Shown: one piece after another, positions 1 through 11,503 of the stretch
Layout of the letters: each line of letters starts with the position of its first letter
Position numbering within the stretch: the stretch's first letter is position 1
NCBI GenBank assembly: GCA_030268105.1
Contig: BSDZ01000042.1
Coordinates: 295,350 to 359,349, forward strand
Origin: Volvox africanus
Lineage: Eukaryota > Chlorophyta > Chlorophyceae > Chlamydomonadales > Volvocaceae
Direction: 5' to 3'
Length of the DNA stretch: 64,000 nucleotides
The notes under the pieces: generated by a model
Database searches by the model: none
The model's input: the letters and a program-made list of their open reading frames with translations, nothing else
What the model was told of the DNA's origin: nothing
Position numbers and translations under genes: made by a program

Positions 1-1538
1 TGTGAGGACACGTCCAGACAACTTCCTGCCTGAGAGAAGAGGGGCAAAGAGCGCACGGCGGTGCGGAGCCACTCACATGGATCACGTTCACAGTGGCATG
101 CAAACTGTACAACTTAACTTTATGAGCTGCGCCGCGTAGCAAGGCGCATCAGCCTGACAGAGCCGGTAACGGCAGGTGTGATGTAGTCCGGGTTTAAATC
201 ACCTGCAGGACAGGTTCTGCTGCGCGCACTCCGCATACTTGCCCAGCCATGCAGCGCAGGGACCCAGAAAGGAAAACCCTAAAACCACATCAATGTGGCC
301 TTGACGAAGTGCCACATCTGACATAACCATTCCTTGATGCCATTTTATAGACTCTTTTACTCTCGTTCCCAATCCTGGAAATACGCATCCCTACGTACGC
401 ACACGTAAACCTACCTACCTGCCGAACAGCCATCGGAGGGTGAGCTCCTGGAGCCTTGTAAGATTGCTGAGGGCCACCAGGCCCCGGCTGAACGCCCACT
501 ACAAACAGCCCGGTGGAAGGGGATAGAGGGAATACACGAGACCTGGTGCTGCTGTTATGAATCGCTACAAATTACTAACCACCATCTAGAGAGATACAAC
601 TGGGTGTGAGTTTAATGGTACTGCCTTCATTTAAGGTCAAGAAGGTGGAAATAGTGAACGTAAACTACGTACCCGCCAAGGCCGTTAAAAAGTACCAACG
701 AATAGAGGCGATCAAGTAAAACGACAGTGGGTTTTGAAACGTGAAACAGCGGCGCGAAAAGAAATAAGAGAGTCAGTCCGCTGAGATGGATTACAACGGC
801 GGAAAGCGACGGTGCGTGCGAAGGCAACAACTCGAGCTGAGGCGCACAGTTTATCGCCGCGACCCAGTGGCCCCATCCGCAAGGAGCGGGCCTTATCCAG
901 AACGACACGACGCTGACGATGACGTAGCATAGCCGCACAAAACAAAAGCCAAACAGCCCAGCCCTGCCCACCATATGCCAAATGAGGTGCTAGGAAGCTG
1001 GCTGGTGAAACAACGAGTGAGGGAAGAGATGGGAAAATAGTAGTGGTGGTAGTAACAGCGTAAGAAACGCAGAAGACGCACAGCCGGTCGACGGGGAACG
1101 ACAAGACTCCGCCCGCCCTTTCCGGATGCAAGGGGAACGACAAGAGCAAGCCATGGCACGTGCAAAATTGGAAGCAGCACGGAGAAGACGTGATTTCCAG
1201 CTATGATGCATCAGAGTTGGAGCTCCGCGGCAAAAACAATAAGGCCAGTTGGCACACGGCGATGAAGGCACCATAATATGGCTGATACTTTCGGACACCA
1301 CACTAGGACATTAACACTCGCAGCAACTCGAGCCAATACGGACTGATACGAGCCCTACAATTTGCCCCATCCACTCTTCCTCAGAGATATAATGAGGGTG
1401 CTGACAAGATGTGACAAACGTTCTATGCAATCGACACAAATGCATGACGTTACTTGATGAAATACTCCATCGCAATCCTTGAGCCACCGCAATTCGCACG
1501 CACCTAACCCCCACAACTCCGAACTCACAAGCGCCCAC
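1..1538. other. No confident gene; expected 3' exons of the F-box-like gene
   Basis: The minus-strand F-box-like gene must continue into this stretch, because its second exon ends at a good donor (minus-strand CAG|GTGGGC) at 1539/1538. Open stretches on the minus strand around 630-1150 contain Leu-rich runs, but none could be joined with a convincing acceptor and frame. Nothing else is recognised here. Confidence 0.3.
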
Positions 1539-2619
1539 CTGTGCACTCGGATCCAGCCCCGGCGCTCCAAGATTCCATAGCTTCAGAGACACAAGTTGTG
1601 TGAGGCCTGCCAAATTGGTCAGTTGCTGTGGGAAATCCCAGGCGAGGGTATCATAAACGTGAAGCTTTACCACCGGCGGCTGGCAGGCAGACAGACCCTG
1701 CAACGCGGCAACCTCCAGACGCGGGTGCCGCAGCTGAGAGCGATGCAGGCCTACAGTGCGGGCATAGGGGAATCGCTGCAGTAGGCGCTGCAGCAGGGGC
1801 GGCGAAAACATGGCGCCAAGACCAGGACCAGTGCCAGTGGCAATCCCCGTCAGCAGCTGGCCGGTGAGGCTAAGGCCCCTGCCTGCGCCAGCACCGTCAC
1901 CTGTGGGACCGCTGCTACCATTGCCGACAGTCGCCGTGGTGGTGGTGGCGATCCAGTTGCCGGCTTCAGTTGTAGCCGTGTCGCCGAACTGAGTTGCATT
2001 TGCGTCGCTGTTGGCGCTGGTATCGTGTTGGCGTCCCAAACGAGTAGCTCCGCTACGCTGGTAGCGTTTCGCCGTTATCTCTTCCTGGTTTTGGCGCTGA
2101 CACTGTTGTTGCTGCTTGATCGACTCCAGATATCGTTCCACAACCTCAATCTGCTGTGAGCCAACAGGCCCCGAAGGTAACGTGATGTCGCTAACGAAAG
2201 GTAAGTGAAGGATAGTCACCAGAGGCAAGATTGCGTGGCGCCATGCGCGTGACACTAACGCAAAAGGGCCCAGATGAGATGGCAACAGCAGCTTGGCCAC
2301 CTCCTGCAAAGATGGCGCGGGATGAGGCAACAAGACAAACTCCCAAACTGATGCATAAGGTTTGAAATGTTCAATATTATGGATTCCGTTTAAATTTATA
2401 GTATAACGTTATGGCTCCATTTGGAATTAAAGGTTTCATTACTAGGGACTCTGCATATTAACGCATAGAGGCTGGGCTAGAATACAGCAGAAACGTCTGT
2501 CTATTGTGCACATGACGATAACATGCATTCTGATGGGCAACTTTGAAAACCCATACCAGGAGCAGCTCAGTCGGTAACGCTGACCAATCGGGAGCATGAT
2601 GCGGTGCCATAGGTAGCAT
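1539..2619 (-). CDS. F-box-like protein with leucine-rich C-terminal part (5' exons only)
   Basis: Two exons can be joined in frame. Exon 1 (2619-2557, 21 codons from the first ATG) ends with LPTELLL before a GTATGG donor. Exon 2 (2303-1539, 255 codons) begins EVAKLLLP after an ATCTTTGCAG acceptor. The join gives LPTELLL-EVAKLLLP followed by ALVSRAWRHAI, the leucine/proline start and the LVSRxW end typical of an F-box (about residues 14-45). F-box proteins dock onto Skp1 in SCF ubiquitin ligases. After a Gln-rich run and a Thr/Gly-rich low-complexity linker (about residues 65-150), leucine-patterned segments such as LTNLAGLTQLVSLKL suggest leucine-rich repeats that recognise the substrate. 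The 3' end is unresolved because exon 2 runs to a CAG|GTGGGC donor. The F-box call rests on the spliced motif; the LRR call is weaker. Confidence 0.6.
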
Positions 2620-4123
2620 ATTAAAGTCTCCAGGCTTGACTACAGGACATGATAGATTTCCCTCCGAAAGGAACTCATGGATTGTATGCACGAATCATGT
2701 GTACGGACGACCGAGGGACGGAATTGGCCGAGCAGAGCACGGGAACAGAAAGACACAGAAACGTGTAATCATCACTATCATTATAATTACCAATGTCATT
2801 ACCATTGGCATCATCATCAAAGTGGTCCTGTGATTCACTCGGGCGTACGGTAGGCCCTGAATGGTTTACCCTCGCATTTTTCCTCACTGCACGGTTCTTT
2901 CAGACTCCTTGCTTCTTCGGCCATCATGACCTGACTATCTCAAAACTCAAGGCAAGATTGAAACGTGCATGTGCAACTTTATCAGCCTATATAGCTCGCT
3001 TGCAAGGGGTGAAGATGGTTTCCTGAACTGATGCGATTTCAGCTCCGCGGAAGTTTCGAGTGTATTTTCGCGCTCCATTGCCCTAAACCAGCTGAAAGGT
3101 TCTCATAAGATGGCTTTGCATATTTCCTGGCTGTTCGCCCGTAGAAGTATGACCTGGTAGGACGGCAAGCGTAATGGAGCCAAGAAAGCTGCCGACTGTG
3201 GATCCCGCCCAGAGCTTTATTACATGCTAAAAGGTGGCTCTGTGGTACTTGCCTGAACTTCGTTAAACTTTCGCCACATCCGTATTGTACCGGCAACGTG
3301 ATACCGGACAGCAGTAGTCCGCTTCATATTCGAGCTCAGATGCGGCAGGAGCCTGCGGCTATAGCCTCTAAGCAGGATTATAGCATCCTTACCGCTTGCC
3401 CTAGATAACCAATGACAGCTCTTCAATTCAGCATTCTGCCTTCACTTTCAGGGCTTTTGTTCTAGCACTTCCCACCCCCCGCCCATCAGATCCATGCAGG
3501 CCAGGCGGACGACACCAAGCAAGAAGGCGCTTACGGCACCAAGTCCAGCTGTGTGCTCGAGTTTTCTGGCCTAGGTTCAGCAGAGTTGCTTGCCGGTTTT
3601 ACTTTTGAATGCCTGCTTTCAGTGCTGGTGCTTCAGGTGGTTTTGTCAGGGCAAAACTTGTTGAGGGGCCTCTCTTAGCAGTAGCTGTCTCGGTTTTAGC
3701 TCCTTGTTTGTTCGCAGTCGTGTTGTGGTGGGTGCCGTATCGCACCCCTTGTTTGGTGTCAGTTCAGCGCCTTCAGTGGCGCTAGCCTGTTTTTGCGATA
3801 TTGCAAGTAGCTTTTGCTCTGCAGTTGTGTAAGGCACTTGGCAGCTGATTGTTTTCGTCTCCCCCCCCTCTTTCCAGCAGTTTTCCAGTGCACAGCATGC
3901 CAGTAAGGCCAGTATAGCTCATAATACCATTCATACCAACTAAACACAAAACCCTTCGGAGCCAAAGGTCTTACAAATAGACAAAATGCACACACACTTA
4001 CCAATCAGCACCCCTACCGAGCTCCATGCATGCTGGGCATCTTGAGAGACGCCCAGAGTATCTGCTCTGGACCCGCCACATGCCAGGGTGTTTGGTCCTT
4101 CACGGGACCAAGGGCCCTATGCA
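2620..4123. other. Intergenic stretch without a recognised gene
   Basis: Only short open frames without family resemblance are present. A loose ATC/ATT-rich microsatellite-like run lies at about 2767-2820. The stretch includes the presumed 5' flank of the F-box-like gene (start at 2619, reading leftward). Confidence 0.3.
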
Positions 4124-4266
4124 ACCCGGTTGAGTGTCAGGCTCAACGTGGTACCATACGATACGTGGGATCCCATGTATCGTGGGCGTCACAAACTAGA
4201 TTGATTCAAAGATGTAATGGTACGAGTGTCCTTGCATAGCATTGCACAGTGATCACAACTTTTGCA

Positions 4267-4660
4267 TGACTAAACTATTCGTAGGATATTAAGTGCGCTA
4301 TTTCAGCTATCAAAGACTTACAAAATGGTACAACACGATAGCAGCAAGTTCTCAGAGCCCGCGCCGCAGCCTTTGCATCACGCACATGACTTGCACTGTC
4401 CAGGACAGGAAAGTCGACTCCTCAAAAACACACCTGAACAAGGACATTCAAAAGCTATGGCGTATTGACGAACAGGCAGGCTAGGTAGACAATACACCTC
4501 ATGCCCGGACGGATTTTCTAACCATGACAAGGATGTTTGGCCAAAAATCACACAGCAAAGTTGTTGGGGGCTGAAGAAAATTTTGCCTGCTCACTCCAGG
4601 CCTCACTATCTTCCTCCCTTACTCCGTTACTCCGTCCATACCTCCCTCCCTCCATCCTTC
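4267..4660 (+). repeat. Left inner arm of the inverted repeat
   Basis: The arm runs from the CTAAACTATTC block to the CT-rich CTCCATCC tracts and matches the reverse complement of about 5424-5823 with only scattered differences. It ends in pyrimidine-rich CTCCCT repeats that merge with the core. Confidence 0.65.
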
Positions 4661-4911
4661 CCTCCCACGCTCCCTCCCTCCTTTCTTTCGTACCCCAATG
4701 GTCCATACCTAGCTCTGGCTCTGCTGCTCAAGAAACAATAATTACTACTTCGAAAACTTCTTTTATTTTTCCATCAGGGCACCCAAGCAGATTGGTTTGC
4801 TGGGGTCGATTCAGGCCGGTAAGCCGCATTCATCATTCCCGCCCTTCCTCCCTCTCTTTCACCACTGGTTACCGCCACTCTTGTGCCAAAGGGCCCTCTA
4901 CCCAATAACTC

Positions 4912-5335
4912 GTGGTTAAAGGGAGGGAGGGGGGATTGATGAACGGAGGAAGGAATGAAGGGAGGGACCAAGGAATGGGGAAGGTAGGGACGGAGAAAGG
5001 GTGGCACGGGGAGAAAGAGGGACAGAGGGAGGATGGGGAAGGGAAGAGGGCGGGAGGAACGGTGGGACGGGGGGACCGACGGAGGGACGGATGGAGGGGG
5101 GAAAGGGATATAGGTAGGTAGTTACGGAGTGACGGAGGGACGGACGGAAGGAGGGGAGGGAGGGATGGACGGAAGGAGGGGAGGGAGGGATGGACGGAAG
5201 GAGGGGAGGGAGGGACGGACGGACGGAAGGGGGAGGGATGGATGGATGGAGGGAGGGACAGAGGGGGGAGGGGTGGAGGATGGGAGGGAAGGCTGAATGG
5301 AGATAAGGACATTGGGAGGGACGGAGGGATGGTGT
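4912..5335. repeat. Purine-rich GGGAGGGA-type core of the foldback element
   Basis: The plus strand is almost purely purine here, with repeated GGAGGGA/GGACGGA units including three consecutive copies of a roughly 30-bp unit at about 5130-5220. Such mirror-like polypurine tracts can form triplex or G-quadruplex structures, which is inference. The long proline/serine frames on the other strand are low-complexity artefacts. Confidence 0.6.
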
Positions 5336-5423
5336 AGTAGTTGAAAGCCGCAAAGGCCTCTCGAGATGCTGACAGGGTGCTACTGCACCTTGATATTGTG
5401 GCCGTACATGTACGACAACTACA

Positions 5424-5823
5424 GATGGAGGGAGGGGAGGATGGAGGAAGGTATGGACGGAGTAACGGAGTAAGGGAGGAAGATAGTGAGGCCTGGAGTG
5501 AGCAGGCAAAATTTTCTTCAGCCCCCAACAACTTTGCTGTGTGATTTTTGGCCAAACATCCTTGTCATGGTTAGAAAATCCGTCCGGGCATGAGGTGTAT
5601 TGTCTACCTCTGAGCCTGCCTGTTCGTCAATACGCCATAGCTTTTGAATGTCCTTGTTCAGGTGTGTTTTTGAGGAGTCGACTTTCCTGTCCTGGACAGT
5701 GCAAGTCATGTGCGTGATGCAAAGGCTGCGGCGCGGGCTCTGAGAACTTGCTGCTATCGTGTTTTACCATTCGTAAGTCTTTAGCAGCTGAAATGGTGCA
5801 TGCAATGTCCTCAGAATAGTTTA
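5424..5823 (-). repeat. Right inner arm of the inverted repeat
   Basis: Reverse-complement partner of about 4267-4660. It ends at GAATAGTTTA, the mirror of the left-hand TAAACTATTC. Confidence 0.65.
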
Positions 5824-6235
5824 ATTATACTGAAAAACGGAAAATAAAAAGTGCCTTAGAAATCGTTTAGATCAAAATATAATTGTATATAGTCGTATAT
5901 TCGTATATCATTCGAATTTATACGAACACATACTCGTTATAGAAAATAAACAAAACTCGTATATACTCATTATCGGTATAACAGAGCGCCAGCCAGAATA
6001 CTGCGCCATGGAGCAAGCTTGGAATGAAACAATATGACTCACACTAACTCTGGTGGCTTTGGGTGGACGTCACTCTACGTAGTGTCCTACGTATAATGGT
6101 ATTATGTGAAACTTATGTGAGATCAGGTTTGTGACTTCTCGTAAGATCATTCTAGTTTGTGAGGCCCACGATATATGGGATCCCACGTATCATATAGTTC
6201 CATGAAGAGTCCGACACTTGACTGGGAGACCTAGC

Positions 6236-6300
6236 TAACACAGCAGACATAGCAGACACAAACAGACACAGCAGACACAGGCAGACACAGCAGACAAACA
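6236..6300. repeat. Short GCAGACACA-type tandem repeat
   Basis: Degenerate tandem copies of (A)CAGCAGACA(CA), about seven units, lie just right of the foldback element and 5' of the MATE gene. Confidence 0.5.
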
Positions 6301-6444
6301 AATCTTATTTTCCAGACAAATTGATTATATAAGATTATATATAGTGCTGACTTCAGTGTTTGGACAGCGCGAACGTGGTTCCAAAGCTCAACGTCTTGCG
6401 TTCCGAAACAGAGCCGGCACTAGGTTTATGGTGCCAGACCAGGA

Positions 6445-9400
6445 ATGATGTACCGGAATCGATACGTAGATATGACTGTATGTCCTCATAGTTTTTTGAT
6501 TACTCTACGATGCAGAAATAACAATCGTCGTTCCTTGCGTTGGCATCAGCGGCATGCAGATGTTGGGCAGACGTTGGTCGTGGATTCATCCATTCGAGCT
6601 TCTCAATCGGATCTGATGGGGTCAGAAGATGGAAACCTGGCGGATGCAATACAAGGATCAAGGTACACTTTACCGGTGGGGTCAGGTGTGAAGGCACGCT
6701 GGATAGAATTGCACGTTGCACAAGTCCACGGTGACAATCTATACAGGCGTTCATACCTTTATTTTGCGAGAGCTTAGGCATTGTACCAAAAATGCTGGAG
6801 TTGCTTCTATACCGGTGGCTGACACATTGGCGCAGACGCAGGCAGAAGGCTATTGTAAACACCCTTGATGTTTTCTTTCAGGAAAGTATTAAAGCTTGAA
6901 GGCGACCAGATATCTGTACACAATGACTCCTCAAACCCGGGCGACCCTCCGGTTCGTGGTGTTGCGGCCTATGGCAAATCCCGGTCTCCGTACAAGGACC
7001 TCCGTACGCTGGACGCTGAGATCATATCTATTGGACTGCCGGTGAGGGATTCATGAGGGGAAGGCGAAGGGACGGGTACGCGCAATTGGAGACGACGAGC
7101 GCATGCAAGTAGACCGAGGATGGCAATAGCGAGGGGAGGGAGAGCGTCGCGGTAGGAAAAAGGAAAAATGCGCGAAGGTAAGGATGCTGGGGCTGAACAG
7201 TCTCCATGGTCTGGTGTGTCTTCCCGCTCTATATAACTTTATTGGTCCAAATGTCGCGACCTTGCCCTTACTTTATGTGAACACCCCAGATGCTGGCGAC
7301 CTTGGCCGCTGACCCCATCGCGGGTTTGGTGGACAGTGCCTACATGGGGCGGGCGGGATCAGCCCAGCTGGCGGCGGTCGGGGTGGCCCTTAGTATTTTC
7401 AATACTGCTACCAAACTATGTAACCTGCCATTGTTGGCCGTCACAACAAGCACGGTCGCGAAAGCTACGGGGGAGGCGCGCATGGCCGCTGAAGCAGCGG
7501 CGTCTGCCTCCGCCTCCGCTGCTTCTTCTGCATTAGCTAAGGGCACCGACGCGACGGCGGCGGCACCTGCAGCATCTCTTTCGACAGCAACAAAAGCGAA
7601 GGCTGCCGCTACGGCGTCTGATTCTGAACCGAGACAGGCCATTATTACTGAGCACGACATGAACAGCGACGGCCGCGATGTACGGCGGACCACATTGCCC
7701 TCAGCAGCAACCACCACAGCGGCAGATGCGGCAACGGAGCCTGGTGTTATTTCCGCGTCCTCTCTTGCGCAGGTTCGCGCAGCGTCTGCGTGCATCTGGT
7801 TGGCAGTGATGGTGGGTCTGCTGCAGGCATGTTTGCTGCTCGCTGCAGGCCCGCGGCTTGTGTCCATATGGGGCGTGGCGGCGTCCTCCCCGGTGGCCCA
7901 GCCCGCGCTGAGCTTCCTTCTGGTGAGGGCTGCTGGAGCACCCGTCACCATCCTCATGCTGACTCTGCAGGTGCTGAACCACTATGAACATGGGTTTCAA
8001 CAGGGTAGTAGGTCGGGTCCAGGGAGCGAGACGGTCTGCGGTGCGGCCCTGTGCAGGTGACGTGCAGGGAAGGGAAGGGAAGGCGAGACGTGTCAAGCAG
8101 CTTCCCAGGCATGACGCTGCTGGCACGGGGGACCGGGTGGGGGGCCTTATGGGAGAGGATTGGGTCTTTAGTGGGAAATGCAGATGCTGGTATGTGGAGG
8201 TCTAGTTGTATATTCACCTGTGTCGTGGAGCTGTGTCGTACTCTTCCGTACGGGTTTCTTTGCTGTGTATGACATCCTCCATCGCACTGACATCCTCAAT
8301 CGCACTGACACGGTGCTCACGGCATATGCCTTAGCTAGGCTTTCCCCTGTGGTACTCAGAAAGCGCCAGTCTCGCTGCACGCATTTACACTTGTAGAGCT
8401 TACAAACGCGTACCCCGTTGTCACGTGTCGCCCTTGTGTGGGGCGGACCCCACACGGTCCCACCTTACTGCAGGGCGTATTCCGCGGTTTGCAGGACACG
8501 CGTACGCCCCTGCAGGCGACCCTGGTCTCCAACGCTATCAATATTGCTCTTGCGCCCATTCTCATCTTCGGAGCGGGGCTGGGCGCGGTTGGGGCAGCGG
8601 TAGCCACGGTGATGGCTCAGGCCATACCCCTGTTCCTCATGGCGCGCGAGCTGCAGCAACTACTGGTGGTGTGTCCCCAACAACCGGAACACCAGCAGCC
8701 ACAGCAGCGGACCGTGGCGATGCACCGCCGGGATGAGTCAGCTCGGCCCGTCGCGGCGGCCAGCAGCAGCGGCAGCCCCTTTGGACCCAGCGGAGCAGGG
8801 TCACATACGCAGCGAACCGAGAGGTTTGTTGTTGTTTGAAGGGATCTCGAATCCGGCTTTTAGTTCATGCACCTGAAAGTAACCGCCACGGGCATGTTTT
8901 CTCACTTCTCAAATCAATGACAGCTGTAAAATCAGGTGGCGCTCAAAATAGTGAGTTTCGCTGCAACGCAATCCATGGGTCGGCGCCGTACTCGCCGTAT
9001 TCCACATGACATTTTGACATAAGCGTTAAGGGCCTGTTACCGCTCCGTGTATTCGTACCATTCAAACGTGCATCTGAGTCACGTGATGATTTTGTTGCTG
9101 AAACCGTCTACATATGCGGCCCCAACCTTGTCGGTTCTTTCCACATACCTGCGCTTCCCGCATCGCTGGACATAGTGTTAACGGTGTATTGGCCTGGGAC
9201 TGGTCTCAAGTGTCAAACATGCTACCTCTTTTTAAGCCAACCGGTGAGCTGGATGGTGGTGATGGCTTTAGTCGCAGGTGGGGTCCCAGGTGCCTGGGGA
9301 CAAACGAAGGGTGGGGGGAGGGCCTCCGGGATCTAGAGTGGTGCGGCGCTGCTCTGAGCAGGGGTTCACCACCTCCATTGTTTATGGAGAGGTATCTGGA

Positions 9401-11249
9401 TAAGTGGCTGCAAAAGGGAACTATCAGGTCGCAAGGGAATTAAGGATTTCCTGGTATCTTGTGTAAAATGGCTACTTCCGTTTACATATTTTGCAATTAA
9501 TGCCTTGGCACTGCTGACACAGCTTTCATGCGTCCTGATGGGCTCCGAAGGCACGCAAGCTCACCAGCCCACGGCCGCACCATCATCCCCACTCGTGGCT
9601 GCAGGCTTTCTGGTTCTTCGTAGCGCCTCTGCTACCGCCACGTACGCCATGGCTACGGCCCTAGTGGCCAGGGGAGGGCCTGCAGTGGCCGCCAGTCATC
9701 AAATATGCTTTCAGGTGAGGTGGGGGTTTTGGGGGTTGGAGAGGGCCTCTTCGGAGAAGTGGACATCGAGGGGCTGAAGGGGATGAAGACGCTGAAAAAG
9801 GGGCTGCGGGGCTTAGGGTTTGGACTTCCAGGCAGCCTTGAAGGATTGGGTGCGGCTCTAGGCGGTGGAGGCACTACTGGGCCACTGGGGTGGTTTCGCA
9901 AGATATTAAAGCGAGTCCAGAAAGGATAGGGGAACGGGGAAACTTATGGCAATGAATAAAGCGACTCCGCGCCACAAGGGGGTCAATAAATAATAAATTA
10001 ATGCATTACAGGTGGGATTGGTGACGGAGAGTATCCTGAAAAGTGTGATCTGATGAGGGGATTCGGGCAAATGCAACAGCCTGGACGGTTCGGGGCACCT
10101 GGAAACATCAGGAAATCAATTTTCATTGGTTCATTGGTTCAGCAGGGCCCCGCGCATCCTCGTCCCTCCCTTGTTCTCTGTCGCAGCTGTGGCTTGCTTG
10201 TTCGCTTCTTGCGGACGCGCTGGCAGTCGCCGCGCAGTCGCTGATGGCCCGTGACATTGGCGCAGGCAGTGTGGCTGGCGCCCGCCAAGTGGCCTCCCGG
10301 GTCAGCAGCCTTAGCCTGGGCTTGGGGCTAGTGCTGGCGGTGGCGCTTGCGTCCAGCTGGCGGCTGCTGCCCGGACTGTTTAGTTCGGATCCAGAGGTGC
10401 TGAGGCTGGTGACAGGTAGGTGGAGGAGGGATGGTTTCTGGGGGGCATCTAGGGCTGAGAAACCGCACGGGCAGAATAAACAGTTGCGACAGGGCAAAGG
10501 CAGGCCCACGTCGGTGAATTGGAGGATCATCCCAAATGTTACCTCAGTGTGACCCTTTCGAGCGTGGCGTGTTCGATGTTGTGAGGCCGGAGCCCGAAAC
10601 AAGGTGGGTGCGGTTCTGGGCGGCAGCTCGACAGGGAAACATGGACGTGATGAAGGGGTGGTAGGCACCTGCTCACATCCGTTAGACATGCTACACTCTT
10701 CGGCAAGCAAGATACCTTGCCGCATCAATGCCATTCATACACTGCAGGCTTCCAATCCTTGGCCCTTCCAATAGATGCCCATTTAATCCCGAACCCCTCT
10801 CTAAAGTAATCTTCTGTAACTGGCGCTCATCTTGTGTTCAGTGCACCTGTCCCACACTCCCTTACACAGCGTTCTTTCCAGTCGTCGCGGCCATGCAGCC
10901 GATCACTGTCTTGGCTATGGCCTGGGACGGCATCCTGTACGGAGCTGGCGGCTTTCGCTACGCTGCCGTATCCATGGCTTTGGCGGCGCTGCCTGCTATG
11001 GGAGTCATGCAGCTGAGAGGAGGCATGATAGTGCAGAAGTTTGCCCCGCTAAGGGTGCTGGGGCTGGGCGGGGCGGATGCAACGGCGGCAACAGGCTTGG
11101 TGGTGCAACTGACTGGTGACGAGCAGCTTTGCCTGGTTTGGGCAGGTGTAGCGGTGCTTATGCTCCTGCGCTGGTTGACAATTGTAGTTCCGTATTTCGC
11201 ATGCATAGGTCCCTTCAGCCGGCTTCGCACGGGGGACGGCAGGGATTAG
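6445..11249 (+). CDS. MATE-family efflux transporter, chloroplast/DinF-type (DETOXIFICATION 44-46 / EDS5-like)
   Basis: Eight exons join with consistent phases: 6445-6662, 6882-7041, 7290-7970, 8474-8823, 9176-9243, 9605-9714, 10187-10415, 10882-11249, giving 727 residues. MATE carriers export organic compounds by cation antiport across 12 helices. Supporting segments are EIISIGLP-MLATLAADPIAG and LVDSAYMGRAG (residues 117-148), QGVFRGLQDTRTPL across the exon 3/4 join (about 353), KPTGFLVLR (about 490) and LWLACSLLADALAVAAQSL (about 530), all classic DinF-branch positions. The Arg/Ser-containing N-terminus may be a plastid transit peptide (inference). An Ala/Ser/Thr-rich insertion at about residues 185-283 and a Gln/Ser-rich one at about 430-475 are absent from land-plant relatives. 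The first exon and the exon 4/5 join (weak GTTTGT donor) are the least certain parts; the other joins are strong. Confidence 0.88.
7290..7970 (+). other. MATE exon 3 (first helices plus low-complexity insertion)
   Basis: The exon follows a CACCCCAG acceptor, is preceded by exon 2 ending EIISIGLP, and ends at CTGCAG|GTGCTG. It encodes the ADPIAGLVDSAYMG core, then about 100 residues rich in Ala, Ser and Thr, then helices up to ILMLTLQ, which joins GVFRGLQ of exon 4 in phase 0. Confidence 0.8.
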
Positions 11250-11498
11250 CGGTTTCAGCCCAGCCATGTAAGTCCCCCACGCCCCAACCAGGGCACACGG
11301 GACCGCTGGCGGACTGACACAGTCCGGGAGGTTTTCGTCAGTGGCTGGGACACACGTTACAAGCGAAGACTGTTCTTCAGGGGAACATGTCTAGTTGCGG
11401 AATGTTGCGGAATAGTGTATGATAACTACGTACCATACCTGGCTTTTCTGCGCAGGCATGGGAAATATGTTGACAAAATGCAAGGCATGAAAATGTTG

Positions 11499-11503
11499 TG
11501 TAA
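11499..11503 (+). terminator. Candidate TGTAA poly(A) signal of the MATE gene
   Basis: TGTAA lies about 250 bp after the MATE stop codon. TGTAA is the established poly(A) signal of Chlamydomonas-type algae; the assignment here is by position only. Confidence 0.4.

Larger units (their letters stand above)
4124..6222. mobile_element. Foldback / long inverted-repeat element, non-autonomous
   Basis: Two nested inverted repeats are visible. The inner arms, about 4267-4660 and 5424-5823, are near-identical reverse complements: for example CTGTCCAGGACAGGAAAGTC at about 4397 reappears reversed near 5680. The outer arms, about 4124-4215 and 6135-6222, are more diverged and share the block GATACGTGGGATCCCA (left about 4160, reversed at right about 6180). 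The right side carries an extra AT-rich insertion of roughly 260 bp (about 5830-6100). The same short peptide frame starts in both inner arms only because the arms are copies. No transposase is seen. This is compatible with a foldback or MITE-like DNA transposon remnant; target-site duplications were not identified. Confidence 0.6.

Noticed and set aside
4537..5555. Two frames with the same N-terminus on opposite strands, Ser/Pro-rich
   Set aside because: They arise because the inner arms of the foldback element are inverted copies and the core is polypurine; no family resemblance.
7340..7957. 205-codon minus-strand ORF inside MATE exon 3
   Set aside because: Antisense shadow of the Ala/Ser/Thr-rich exon; GC-rich codons lack stops on the other strand.
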